Positions 24,780-36,799 of a stretch of DNA of 64,000 nucleotides are shown in pieces; position 1 is the first letter of the stretch; each line of letters begins with the position of its first letter. The DNA is from Mermis nigrescens. Taxonomy: Eukaryota; Nematoda; Enoplea; Mermithida; Mermithidae. The notes under the pieces are model-generated. The model was not told the origin of the DNA. It made no database searches and saw only the letters and a list, made by a program, of their open reading frames with translations. Location: positions 3,182,529 to 3,246,528 of the forward strand of contig JAVLUZ010000154.1 in NCBI GenBank assembly GCA_036768485.1, read 5' to 3'. The position numbers and the translations under genes are program-made.

Positions 24780-25690
24780 ATTGCAATCAAATGTTAGTTA
24801 CTAGTAGTTAACTTATTAATTATGTGAATGGTATTTAAAAATGATGCATGCACCTTGTGCCAGATTTTTAAATAAAGCAAGTATAGAACCAGCGCAGCAT
24901 TTGGATTAAAAAAGGAACAAAAGACTAAAAGAGGAAACATTGTTCTGATTGCAGATAAAAAATCGAATATGTTTTCACTGTATCACATTTATTAATTTTT
25001 TTGTAAAATAATTCATTTTAAAATCACACAAAACTAAAATAATAGAATCACAATACAATTTAAAACACCAATAGCTAGTACAACGAGTCTACAAAAGGCT
25101 CAATTACAATCGTATCAAGCTGATCCTATCGACTGACGACTTTTAGGGTATACAACGTTCTGGCGCCGATCGTTTTGGCGCCACCAACTTATAAATTATT
25201 CTAATTGAATCAATTTTGAGGCAATTTTAAAATAAATTATATATTCAGAAAGCAGGTTCTACAGGCTACAAAACAGCATATTGTTCTTTTCGATTCGATG
25301 GGTATCCATTTGTGTACGACTGAAAAACTGTAGAAAATCCAGTGTATTTTTAGATGCATTTCATTATCTCACTGAATTCAAAGATATTTCAAAAGTAATT
25401 AATACCATCACGTAGAGAATTTGATGGGCTTTCAGAATCTGTATTGTACTTTAATAATAAATGAAATGTAAATAGTAAATAATGTTACAAAGAGTGGGCG
25501 CCAAAACGGCAGCGCCAAAACGTCCCATTCCGTGACTTTTGCCCACGTTCACGACGATACAGTGTCTTGGTCTGTGGGTCGACTGATTCAATTCAGCATA
25601 TTTAAGCGAAATAATTCAAAATCGATAACGTAAGGTCATCGATCGCATATTAAAATGACGACTATATCGATTATTTTGACATTGTCGTCA
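24780..25690 (+). repeat. Duplicated segment, copy 1 (occupied site)
   Basis: Homologous to 25700-26215. Shared blocks include GTTCTGATTGCA, AAAGGCTCAA/CAAACGGCTCAA, TATCAATCGCATCAAGCTGA type, CGACTGATTCAATT and ATAATTCAAAATCGATAA. This copy holds a 389-bp insertion at 25145-25533. Confidence 0.75.
25145..25533. mobile_element. GGCGCCAAAACG-type inverted-terminus element
   Basis: Ends: AGGGTATACAACGTTCTGGC and inverted ACGGAATGGGACGTTTTGGC. Each end has one to three GGCGCC/TTTTGGCGC units. Flanked by GACTTTT (25138-25144 and 25534-25540). The paired empty site confirms the insertion. Same unit as the larger element at 57811-59330. Confidence 0.78.
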
Positions 25691-25699
25691 ATGAATGAA

Positions 25700-26215
25700 T
25701 TGCAATTAAATGTTGTTTAGTCTAAATTAAAATTAAAATTAAATTAAATTAACATTACCATTAGTCGCTTTGAATCTTTACGACATTTCAAAATAATGCA
25801 CATCAACTTGTTCAGATTATTAAAATAGCGTATATTAAATGTAATATGCAGAGAGTCAGTGTGGCATTTGGGCGGAAGAAGAAACGAAGACTAAGAATAA
25901 AAACTGGCATTGAGTTCTGATTGCACGGAAAAAGCAAAATTCTTTTCTACTGCATCTAATCTATTAATTTATTGTAGAAATAATAAATTTTAAGACCACA
26001 CTGAGTAAACGGAAAATGCCAAGAGTTCACAAACGGCTCAAATATCAATCGCATCAAGCTGATTTTATCGACTGTTGACTTTTAAACACGTACGGATGAG
26101 CAAGACGATGCAGTCTTTTAGTCTATGGATCGACTGATTCAATTTAGCTCTTTTTACCGAATAATTCAAAATCGATAATGTAACGTCATTGGTCGCATAT
26201 CCGCGACCACTGTCG
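25700..26215 (+). repeat. Duplicated segment, copy 2 (empty site)
   Basis: Tandem partner of 24780-25690 without the insertion; the target GACTTTT occurs once, at 26077-26083. Confidence 0.75.
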
Positions 26216-26780
26216 TAATTTTAAGCGAGTTATGCGAATAATGCGCCTCCTAAAAGAAGAGGATCTTCCCTAATTACCCATTTTTCTCGAAACGAGAAGT
26301 AATTTGGAACGACTTCTGTGCCACACTCAAACTTAATCCGATTAGCCCCGTTCGAAATATACGCGCGGGTAATGGAAGAAAGCGGCGGCAAAATTGAAAA
26401 TAATACGAATTTTTAGAACCCGTAAATACGAGGTTTTCGCTCTATATATAAAAGCCGCGACCGTATAAAACGTTATCGCGCGTTTCGAATTACGTTTAAT
26501 CGACTCTATATTTATGCGCGCGGGTTTGCGATTTAATTTCGGATTATTTTCGGATTAAGGAGGCGGAAATCCGAGATCGAATCGAATATAAGAAAAAATA
26601 ATGATCAGCATATTAATGAATAATCGGTGACGATAAACAGCGCGATGTGGCGGATTTTTCAACCGAGAATAATCTTCTAAATACTTGAGCGACTCTCGAA
26701 TGCGACGTCATTGACGAATAATACGTTTTTATACACGAATTAAGTCAATATTATTCTTCCGATGAGCTTGCATTTATTTC
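26216..26780. other. CpG-rich non-coding patch upstream of Shaw
   Basis: Rich in CGCG and TCGA words, unlike the surrounding AT-rich repeats, but no long open frame. Could be a promoter or enhancer region; no recognised domain or repeat. Confidence 0.35.
26430..26480 (+). promoter_or_regulatory. Possible TATA-type promoter in CpG-rich patch
   Basis: CTATATATAAAAG at 26442 and GTATAAAACG at 26463 within a patch where CpG is much commoner than around. No recognised gene follows on the plus strand, and Shaw starts 2.6 kb away on the other strand. Weak, by motif only. Confidence 0.2.
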
Positions 26781-27054
26781 GAAACCGCTGGGATTATTTC
26801 CAACGATGCAATTAGGCGAGTGATATGCGGTTTTGGGGCGTGCAAAAGCACGAATTGCGTACAAAAAACTGGATTATGTATTTAAAAATATGGTATTTAT
26901 TTTAGTGCATAGTTTTTGTAATTTTAACGATTCATTCTAAAATTTTCCATATTATATTGCGAAAATGTAATAATTTTTGAAACAGATGCTTAAGAACTAT
27001 TTTTCAGTGAATTTCAGCAAAATATTTGGAAACGCTTAAGAACAATAGTATGCA

Positions 27055-27240
27055 AGCCATAAATGTAACAGGGGGATGGGGATCCTCCCAGTTAAAGTTG
27101 GTCGTCTCCCCCGTTCCCCTAAAGTCAGAAATTTTTCGAAATCCCCCTTTTTTGGCAACTTTCAGGTATTTTTTTGCTATTTTGACCAAAAATTGGAGCA
27201 TTTAAACCTCTGCCACAATGGCCGGGGACTTCTTTTTTCG
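27055..27240. mobile_element. Short GC-rich repeat, third family
   Basis: GGGGATGGGGATCC and TCGTCTCCCCCGTTCCCC at one end, then TTTTTTGGCAACTTTCAGG and GACCAAAAATTGGAG. Similar blocks lie at 11045-11235, 13480-13600, 28870-28995 and 40090-40340. Confidence 0.45.
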
Positions 27241-28621
27241 AAATTTTGAAACGATTACGTGTATGGCGTAAGACCAGCTGATTGACTTTGATTCGACAGG
27301 GATATTAATCAAAGCATGCTTTAACGTCTCTTTAAATCCGTGATAACGCGCTTCATCGAATTATTAAATCAAGCGTGGAGCAAATGTATACATGAAAGAC
27401 GTTTATTTTTTAAGTGTAGATATCATATAAGGCTTACTGTAGTTTCGGTTATACAAGTTGTTAAAAGCGACTATCGACTTTGTAAAACAATTCAAGACTG
27501 ACGCAAAACTGCACTAGATGAAAAAGTAAGAGGAATAGCTTTGAAAATTTTTCTTTAGTTAACGTCCTAGAGATTAGGCACATTTTGCATACTTGAAATT
27601 TAAGGATTTAGCAACGGTTTAATTAATTACTTTATGAGTAGTACCTATACATATTATATAGGCTTCACGATAGAAGAAAACATTTTGGACAAGGCTAAAC
27701 AGAAAAGCTTGACGAATCGAATCCTGAAACATGACAGCATTACAAAATTAACATTTGCAAATTACTCAAAAGGAGCAGGATTCTTGAGACGATGTCAAAG
27801 AAGGATTAATCTATTCTTTCGTGCTTTCTAAAATTTTGATGTTGGTGCCTAGATGTATAGCTTATTAATTAAATTACACGCAGCCATGTCAATCGATAAG
27901 AGGTTAATTAAAATATACGGAAGGAAATATTATCTTCCAGTTCTGTGGTTCTTGCGGTATTGTGGCTTTGTTTAGCAAAATTAAAATACATCAAGCTGAA
28001 CGAAGATTTATTTATCCAGTCAGGTTTCAAGAAATGCACTTGATGACATTGAATTCAAGCAAAAGTGGCCTTATAAATCTCGAGAGCATCAGTAATTACG
28101 ACAGTCCTTTAAACTGTCGTTATTCATTCAAATGGCCAAAAAATGATAAAAAGGAACAATCAATAGAATATGCCATTTTGTGAGATTCGGCAATAATCGC
28201 GGGACAACAATCCACCTAGAATTGGCCGCGCTTCAAAATGCTGAATAATAAAATTCCTTGCGAATGCAGGCCATCTTAGCCTGAACAAGAAATAATTAAG
28301 AACACGAAACGGATAAAAAATCAAATTTCTTAGGATGAGAGGATTTTAGATAATTTTACGATAAATTAGAATCTAATTCGATTGATATCACAGAATAAAG
28401 AGTCGACTTAACAATTAAGTAACTTATGATAAATAAAAACAGAGCTAAAAACGAAATTTGAAAAACTAGCTGGGTACAGAGTTAAGTCTACAATTTTTTT
28501 TTGAAAATATGATGAAGTCGCAGGCGCTGCTATGATCAAAAGGTGAATCATCAAAGTAAAGCGGCTAGACGGCACTATTCGCTTATTGCAAGCAAACATG
28601 TAATACGAGGATGAAATCCCC

Positions 28622-28806
28622 ACCAGGGGCGAATTTAGGGGGGCGGGGGCGCCCTCATATTGGCCCAAAATGGTGCGCAAAATTAAGGATTTTGGAGCGA
28701 TTTTTAGCGATTTTCTGGTCAAAACGGCTAATTTTTCCGCCCAAGTCAGGATTCCGCTCCCCTCAGGAGTACCGCGCCCCCTAGAAAAATCCTGGATCCG
28801 CCACTG
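28622..28806. mobile_element. Short hAT-type MITE, ~185 bp
   Basis: Left end CAGGGGCGAATTTAGGGG, right end inverted CAGTGGCGGATCCAGG. This CAGNGGCGGATCCAG type end is common to hAT-derived MITEs of many animals (established knowledge). Possible imperfect target duplication. Confidence 0.6.
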
Positions 28807-29559
28807 TTTCCCATTCGGAGTTAACTGTTCCCTATCCCCTCCAAATCCAGAAAGGGTTTAAGTCATACCCAAATCCGATTTTTGGAAAAAATATGCGTTT
28901 TTTGGAATTTTTTAGCCAGAAATTGGATGTCATTTACCACCAGCCCCTCCAGAAGTTGCCGAAAACCCAACCCATAATTTCAAGTCGTTACATGCAGGTC
29001 CTTATCCAGTATCTGGCTAAAGAAGGGGATGGACCCAACAAAAATTGGTCTATATTTTGGAAAAAATTTGTCGAAATAACTCGTAAAAACTGTATTTTTC
29101 GATGTTCCTCGACGTGCTCTATCCATTAAGCCAATAAAATTCGAACTTGATGAAAAAAATTTTTTGCTTCACTCAAAAGGATATCCTGAGTGTCGTTTTT
29201 TTTGGTTCGCTCGTGCCAAAATTTTCGGAAAATACTTCACACCTGGCGCAGAGCGCGCGACCGAAAACTTAGAAAATTTTACGTCAAAGGCATTCAATTT
29301 TTCCATCTTTTCGTGAATTAGCGTACCTTTCAATTTTTTTGTAAAGGGGGGGGTTTAGTGCGGTCGTCTCCCCGTCCCCTTGAATACGATCCTGGTTACA
29401 TGCATATTTGCATGGCCTTATTATTTGATAAAGTAATCCTATTGAAGAGAACACTTTTTGGGCCGATACTCGATATTAAAAGCCGCAATATCAAAATTAT
29501 TTGACCAAAACGTGGCCATTGCTCAGTTTCAATTGCGGGACCGACCTAATTGAATCTAA

Positions 29560-30570
29560 AAGCGCACGTTATTCCGTAGAAAAGCGGTCATTCTCGAACA
29601 CGACCTAACTTATAAAAACTGCCAAATAAATGGATCGGCATTGAATTTAATTACGCGTCGCTCTTTTATTTAACGGCATAATAAAGATAAACGCGATGAC
29701 GAAATATAAGTAAATAGGCGTGATGCTAGGACGAATAAGCTTAGCTTATTTTTATTTTCGACGAAAAATGCCCCAAACGCGCGAGCAGGGGTAATTTTGG
29801 GCATAGAGGCGGGCTAGTCGTTCTTTTTCGGATATCGGTATGCTAATGCGCGTGAATTCAATGCCACGCGTGCAATAGGAGTAGCTTAAAGCCGTAAGGG
29901 CTTAAAAATTTTTAGCTAAAGCGTTTCCCGACGGGGATGGTGAAAAGACACATATCGCCTAAAAATTCGGTTTTTTTGCATTTTCTACGCTAAGGGCGCA
30001 AGAATTTTTACGAGGATTTTGGGAATTTCCCCCTAAATGAGATTTAGATCATTTTTTGGACTAATTCGCGCACGCAGGCGCTCGGGGCCAGTTTTTTTCT
30101 CTCAAATTTCTGTTACGACGATCGGTCGCTAGGGACAAACAAGGCTATTAACTACACGCGGCGTCGAGCGAGCGTTATTCAAATTTTTCGAAAAGCGAAA
30201 ATGAGCCTGAAAAACGTTCGAAAGCAACGTCTCGGAAAACAATAAGCCCAGAACGTTATGCAAATTTTTCGAAACGCGAAAGTGGGCCAAAAAACGCCAA
30301 AAAGCAACGTCTCGGAAAACAATGAGCCGAGGCGCTTGTCGTTGGTATTATCGACGTTAATTTTTTCCTATATCGTACAAGGCGCGTATTTTCGAAAAAA
30401 TAATGAAATTTTTCGCTCGTCGACTCGTCTCTTTTTCGATAATTTTCGCGATAGAGATGCGTGATTAGCAGTTAAACCAGGGCAAACAATTATAATCAGT
30501 TCGAAACGAGGTATATAGCCGGTGCCAAAAAAGATACGTATACTTGAATTCCCTCTAATTATGAGATTCG
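29560..30570. other. Second CpG-rich non-coding patch
   Basis: Similar composition to 26.2-26.8 kb, with an 81-bp duplication. No recognisable protein in any frame. Confidence 0.35.
30160..30335 (+). repeat. 81-bp direct duplication in a CpG-rich patch
   Basis: CAAATTTTTCGAAA at 30180 and 30261, each followed by CGAAAGTGGGCC/CGAAAATGAGCC and AGCAACGTCTCGGAAAACAA. Two copies, about 85 percent alike. Confidence 0.75.
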
Positions 30571-31141
30571 AACGCCCGGAATGATCGGCTTATCGTGAAC
30601 GAGTAGGATTGAGGCTTTGAAATAATTACTTAAGCTCGTACATTTTTTTATTTTGACGCGACACGACCAGCCTCTTATCTTCATATCGAAATTCAATCGC
30701 TGCCGATTGCTGAGTTTTTCTAGGAAAGTGATTGGAAAAAATGGCGTTTGAAAAAAAGGAGTCAAATAAAATAAGATCGCCAGGTTGACTAGATACTTGC
30801 CTTTTTTGTTATGAACTCTACTTTCGTCGTCTCATTTCAATTTTATTTTTAAATTTATGCCTTATATTTAAGTAAGAAATCCCCTGGAAAAATGATCGAT
30901 TGTTGGTTTTGGCTTTTTGCGGCATCTTTCGGCACACGTAGCATAAATTTGATAGAGCTAATCACAACACAGGTAAGCTTGAAAAACACCCAGTTTTTGC
31001 AAAATTAGTCTAAACCGATAGTGATATGAAAGAGGAGAAAAACTTGTAGAAAATACGAAACCTAACATTAAGCCGCTTTTTAGGAAATGTTTGGATTTGT
31101 TAGAAAACATCTTCGTTCTCAATTATTGAACACCTCAAGAT

Positions 31142-31404
31142 CATATGTGGGCAGCAAGAAAATTCCGGGGGGGGGTGTAAGTTTATTCAAAGGTGAAAAA
31201 ATGGCCTTAAAAATGGTGGTACGGCGTAAAAAAACACCATTTTTCGACGTTTCTCATCAAGCACTATCCATTGGCATCCAAAAATTGCAAAAAAACGAAA
31301 AACATTTTCAAAAATTGAATTCTAGAGGGAGGTATTTTGATTTCTGGGGGGTATTTAGGTTTCTCAGAAGTGCATACCTCCCCAAACCCCCACGCCCAGG
31401 TGTG
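31142..31404 (-). mobile_element. MITE (about 255-bp family), inverted copy
   Basis: Begins CATATGTGGGCAGCAAG and ends CGCCCAGGTGTG. Flanks CTCAAGAT and CTCAGGAC agree at 6 of 8 positions. The open frame across it is not a gene. Confidence 0.72.
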
Positions 31405-34400
31405 CTCAGGACACATTGATTTTTTACGAGTCTGCTTCTAAGCAAATTAGCGGCGATAATAATAATAAACGGATTATAATTTAGCGAAAATCGGTATAGA
31501 TTAAAAATTAAGGGAACAGAAAAGCGGGAAATGCCATGCGAGCTTAAATTTTTTGTCATATTTCTCATCTAGTCATATAGTCTGTTCAATATTCATCCCT
31601 ATTTAATTATAATTGAGAAATTTGTTTACTTGATAATCATATTTTTCGCTGGCTTTCGCTAAAAAATCTAATAATCGGTGAACCGTTTTTGTATATTTCT
31701 AACAGGCTTCCGCTTTCGCAACATGTAATTGAACAAAAAATGATTAAGAATACGATTAGATAAAAAATTAAATCATTTTTTTATTTTATTAGCATTCTAT
31801 GTAATTAAGGGTTTAGTATATTAAAAACAAAATAAATCTTTATAGAAACATGATTTGCACAATTCAATCAACAATCTGAACTAGACAAATCCATCCTCCA
31901 ACTGGGCAATATTACTGGCTATTTTTCGTTAGCGATCAATAGATGATTAGAAACACGAAAAAATAAAAATAAAATACAGAGTTCAGAAACAAGCAATTGC
32001 ATGCCGAACACCTGCTTATTTTCGAACATTTTTGCCAAAATTTAAATCTATTACGAAGTTTGAAAGAACCCATGTGAATCATTTAAAATTATTGCCTGAC
32101 AAGCGTGAACGTGCAATCCTGAATTTGTCTAAGATTATGCTTATTAGAAACAACACCGAAATTCTAATGACATATGCAAAACCCTGCAGTACTCACATTT
32201 TTCTTGACTTTATTCAATAATGCGAAAAATGATGGGCGACGATTTTCTGCGCGTTTTGTAGTAAAATGATACGAAATACATCAATTATTCTCATATAGAG
32301 AAAATCATATGATTACCTCAGAATGTTTTATGGCGTGTAAAAAAACAAAAGCAAAGCAAAACTTTAAGAAAACGAATTATGCAAATAGACGAAGCTTATT
32401 GTGACAATCCTAGACTTAGCGGGATGAGAGTTAATCCATTTTCTAACTGAGGCCGCACTTTCGGCTATGATTAAAAGATATATCGTAAAATTTATTTAAA
32501 AAAATTAAATCACATGAATTGGCAAATTAATTTCCTTAAGTTTAGCGCGTTTTCTTGCAATAATTTTCATATTGTCTCCTCTGAAAGGCAGATAAAATCT
32601 TGAAGATTTCGAGCTATCATTTTTCGTCTAATAATGATCATAATCAATGATTATCGATGAATTTCTGAATCATAAGAATAAGCAAAGTAATGAAAGATTT
32701 CGCTAAATTTTATCCCAAGCAACGAGTCATCATAAAAACCAATCAAACGACAAAACGAAATCAATTTTCGCACTTGCAGTCTTGCGAATCAGTATGCGCA
32801 AAATATGCAAATTAATGACGTCAGAGTTGCCAAATGTTGGGTATGCATTAGCATAAATACGCTGCAACGACTGGAGTGCCGGAAGTAAATTCGGATTTAA
32901 AGTGTTGCTGTGGCAGCTTAAAATCAGCTTAAATCTGGTTTAATCTAAGGAAAAGCTAGTAAAATATGGCTGAAATGCGCGACTTCGAAATTTAATTTTA
33001 GGAAGATCGGGTTGTGATACTAGCACAACGCAATTGGACAATTTTAGAGCGAATTAGGCTTTTCGACATATTAACTGCGTTTGTGATGTTTAAAAATGAT
33101 CCCAAATTTAGTATCGACTAGAATCTAGATATTTTCCATTACACTTATACTAGCACTACTAAATCTACTTTAGTAAAAGAATAAATCGAATATTTTTATT
33201 ATTCATTGCATATAAATTAATGAGCATCTTTTCAATTGGCTCGTTCGCAAAAAAACTTTTGAAAAAATTGAAAAAATCAAAATTAAAAGATGAAAAATAG
33301 TTGTAAAATATTTTTAAAGATCAGACAATTAAAAAAAAACAATTAAAAAATTAAAAAATCTCTCATTCATGCCATTTGTATTCTTTGCTTCAGTTTTCCC
33401 AAATGTAAGCTTTGCCTCATAGAAGCTTACAGCCGCAGACAACTTTATATTTATTTAGTAGAACACAATGAAGAGATCATCTTCCATATCACGCATTCAC
33501 ATATGAGGGTTATTGTTACACATGGGAAGAGGGGTTAGGGCTCTAAACCCGCCAGAATTCAAATATCTCAGAATCCGTTAGAACCCCAGCATAAAATTTT
33601 TTGGGTGTTTTTTGCGATTTCCCTATCGGGCGCCCAGAATTCGGTTGCTGCATATATTAAGGTATCATCCTACCTCAGGGCTCAAAAGACCCGATTCACT
33701 AAATTAGTTTAGATGTATGCAAACTTGTATGCAAAACAGCAAGCTTATTTGTTTTAGCTTAGGAATGGAATAACTGATACTATAAAATAGAGCATAGAAT
33801 TCCAGAAGTCATTTTTAAGAAGCTTATGCGCTAACCAGCCTAAAGAAATCGAACCACTTAATTTATGATAATTAAGAACAAAAAACATGTGACTTTATTC
33901 TTTATTAGAGCGCATTTGATAGCATTACTCGACAACACATTTTTGCGCTATATGAAAAAGTCTAAATCCAGAAGAATACTTACAACATTCATGATTCAGC
34001 ATAATTTGTTGATGCAGCTCTAGTGAAATTCAAAACAGCTGTTGTATTTAATTAGTACACAGTCGAAGTTATCAGTAATTATAAAAAAGGCGAGTAATAT
34101 GAGGATACAAAATTGATGGCCCTGCAACGATTTTTGCTGTTTCTTGTCGTCGCGTTCATTCCTGATTAATTAATTTATTCTTTTTTCAATTATCTGTCTT
34201 TTTTGTCCATTCTTAATTAGTTCATTCACATTTATTCACATAAATTAACATTTATTCACTCGTTTGTTATCCATACGCTTTTCCACATCTGAAACAAAAT
34301 GATTTATTTTTTGAAGGCTGACTTTGCGCTTGGTTTGGCGCAGAAATAATGACAAGCTCCGGAAATCTCAATATTCATTCTTACGGAAACTTGGCTTTCA

Positions 34401-35524
34401 TATTAATATTAAACATATGGAATATAATAAATTAAAAGCTTCTAGGCATTGCATTAAATGAACCAAGTGCTCGAAGGAAATGAATGTAATCTGATAAAAT
34501 GGGATTTACGTGATTTTCTTGAATTTACATGTAACGGAAGCAGCTTTCCAAATTGGCTCAACTTAGTTGACAATTAGCTATTTTTGGACTTTACTCCCTA
34601 TCCGTACCTCCTCCCCTCGAGATTAATTTGCTGCCGATGCATGGATATGCACCAAAGACATATTTTGCAAAACACATGGGCGTTCGACAGGGGGATTTTG
34701 TATACTCCTCAGAATCCAATAGACCCCTCATAAATCGATACACTCCAGAATTGAATTTTTGGCATTTTTGGGATTTTTGCTATTTTGCCATCGTTTATCA
34801 CAATTCCTCAAATTTCCTGATGATACACAATTAAATTTATTCATCATTTTATGATCTGGAAGTCATATTTCCGCACTACAAATATATAGGTTTTTAGCAG
34901 CAAACATTTTAATGATTCTAGAGCCAACTTTGTCAGATAGCTTTCTTCCATTTTTAGCGAAATTGTGAGAAAATTTTGGCTCACCGCATCCAGTGATTCT
35001 TTCTTTTGCCCTAAGTACACAAATGCAGGAAATAGAACAGTGATACAGTTTTAAAAAGTCATTCCAGCCTGAATTTCACAAATTTTCTGACGCTTCGCAT
35101 CGGATCGCTCAAGTTTAAAAAATTTAAGTATTTTTCCGCAAAAAATTCTCGAAAATCCTATTAACTCTTCGTTTGAGGATTCCTGGATTTTAAATTTGGA
35201 TTCAGCCTGTGGTACCTATAACCTTCTGCTAACTTACATAAATACCTACTTATGACTTTCCAAAACAGCGTTTTCCTCAGTGATTATCATTTTTTAGTAC
35301 CGGGTTAGAACAGCTTGTGACAACATTTCATTGAAATTTAACGATGCCTGTTTCATTGTGACCATAGTTTGTTTTAACAAAACATTAATATGTACCTTTT
35401 CTTGGAAATTCCACACTAAACTTGTGCGCACATATCAATTTCAGATCAATATTTTGAAATCTAAATCTATATCCGATCATCAACATAAAAAATCATGACG
35501 ATAAAGTAAAGCTTCCTTAAAAAG
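31405..35524. other. AT-rich intergenic DNA, no gene seen
   Basis: Two weak C-rich repeat blocks at 33540-33660 and 34690-34800. Short frames such as 32032-32220 have no recognised relation. Confidence 0.45.
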
Positions 35525-36200
35525 ACATACAGGGTAGCTTAAAAGCGAATGGCATATTGATCCCTATAACTTCTCTGATACTCGACCAAATCGAATGCGG
35601 TTTGCTTTTTCTAATAGCCTATTTTCTCTGTAAAAAGCGCTGATGCTTAAATTATGCTGGTTAAGCTGCTCTTAATTAACGCTAAAAACGTTTTTTTGTC
35701 TTTTTCTGTCGATGTTTATTGCCTAAATAAACTATCTTTACAACAGCGTAATTTCTTAACAAAAACGATGATTTAACGCATTTTTAGTTTACATGAAGCC
35801 AAAATTATATATTTACTGTCCTGTCTATTTTGATTTTGAGTGGTCAAGTCTGCGTGGATAAGCAGTAACCTTATCACGGGTTGTTGCAATCCTAAGTCAA
35901 CATTTTTCATTGTTCTAGTAGTTGCCAGAATGTGCTACCTTCGATTATGCTTCAATTATTTTTCAGCAAATACAAATACCATAAAATCATTTCATAAGAA
36001 TGGTAGACAATTAAAAGGACTCTAAATAAAATTTTATTTTACTTCCTTAAGATTTTGTGAATGTTACAGTGTTTTAAAGGCAAATAATGCTTCTGGCAGA
36101 TGCATTTATTACTCAAAATAACGACTTATGCTTAATTTTTTGTAGACCAAACAGCAGACAGCTCGACCTGAATAAACAAAACGTTGCCATTTTCTAACAG
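35525..36200. mobile_element. Second copy of the 7.3-8.1 kb TIR element
   Basis: Starts ACAGGGTAGCTTAAAAGCG with CCCTATAACTTCTCTGATAC; interior aligns with the first copy (for example AAGTCAACATTTTTCATTG against ACGTCAACGTTTTTAATG). No coding. Confidence 0.55.
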
Positions 36201-36214
36201 AGGTCATAGGCATA

Positions 36215-36370
36215 GAAGGGCGTGACCAAAGTTCTAGGTGAGGCAGGTGCAAGATTTTTCCAAAAGGTTAAAAATGGCGGTATGGCGAAAAAAACACCAT
36301 TTTTTAACGTTTCTCATCGAGTATTTCGGTTTCTGGGGAGAGGTATTTTGGATTCTGGGGGTGAACAATG
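36215..36370 (-). mobile_element. MITE (about 255-bp family), partial copy
   Basis: Has GTGCAAGATTTTTCC, AAAAATGGCGGTATGGCG and TTTCTCATCGAGTA in the inverse orientation, then a shortened G-rich end. Confidence 0.55.
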
Positions 36371-36530
36371 AAAGCCTCGTTTAATTTGGTCCAGTATTGT
36401 AGAATTTATTAGGACCATTATGCCATTCGTTAATTTAAGGTTTAATAAAACAAAATTTATCCTGTAAATATTTCGGAACAAAGTCAACAATTGATTATGT
36501 TTACCACAAAATCAAAGTAAGGACTAGCAA

Positions 36531-36601
36531 ATGGGGTGCTTCGCCACCCCATTCACTGGAGCAACCTTTTTTTGCAAATGGGTTGTTTCGCTCCCATTTG
36601 C
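36531..36601 (+). repeat. Two adjacent perfect hairpins with similar loops
   Basis: ATGGGGTG-CTTCGC-CACCCCAT at 36531-36552 and GCAAATGGG-TTGTTTCGCT-CCCATTTGC at 36574-36601, separated by 21 bases. Confidence 0.75.
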
Positions 36602-36799
36602 AAACAAAGACGGATATGTAGGTACATACATATGTATCTCATGACCAATAGGCTAAAAACTGTCAAAAATTTATACGTTTTATTAGTTCTTGTCTTATAA
36701 TGTTATCTAATTATTCTTATTTACTCCTTTCAAATTTTATTGCTTTCTTTGAATCGCTCTGTTATATCCATTGTTTCAATACTCTCAGTCTTAAAATAA

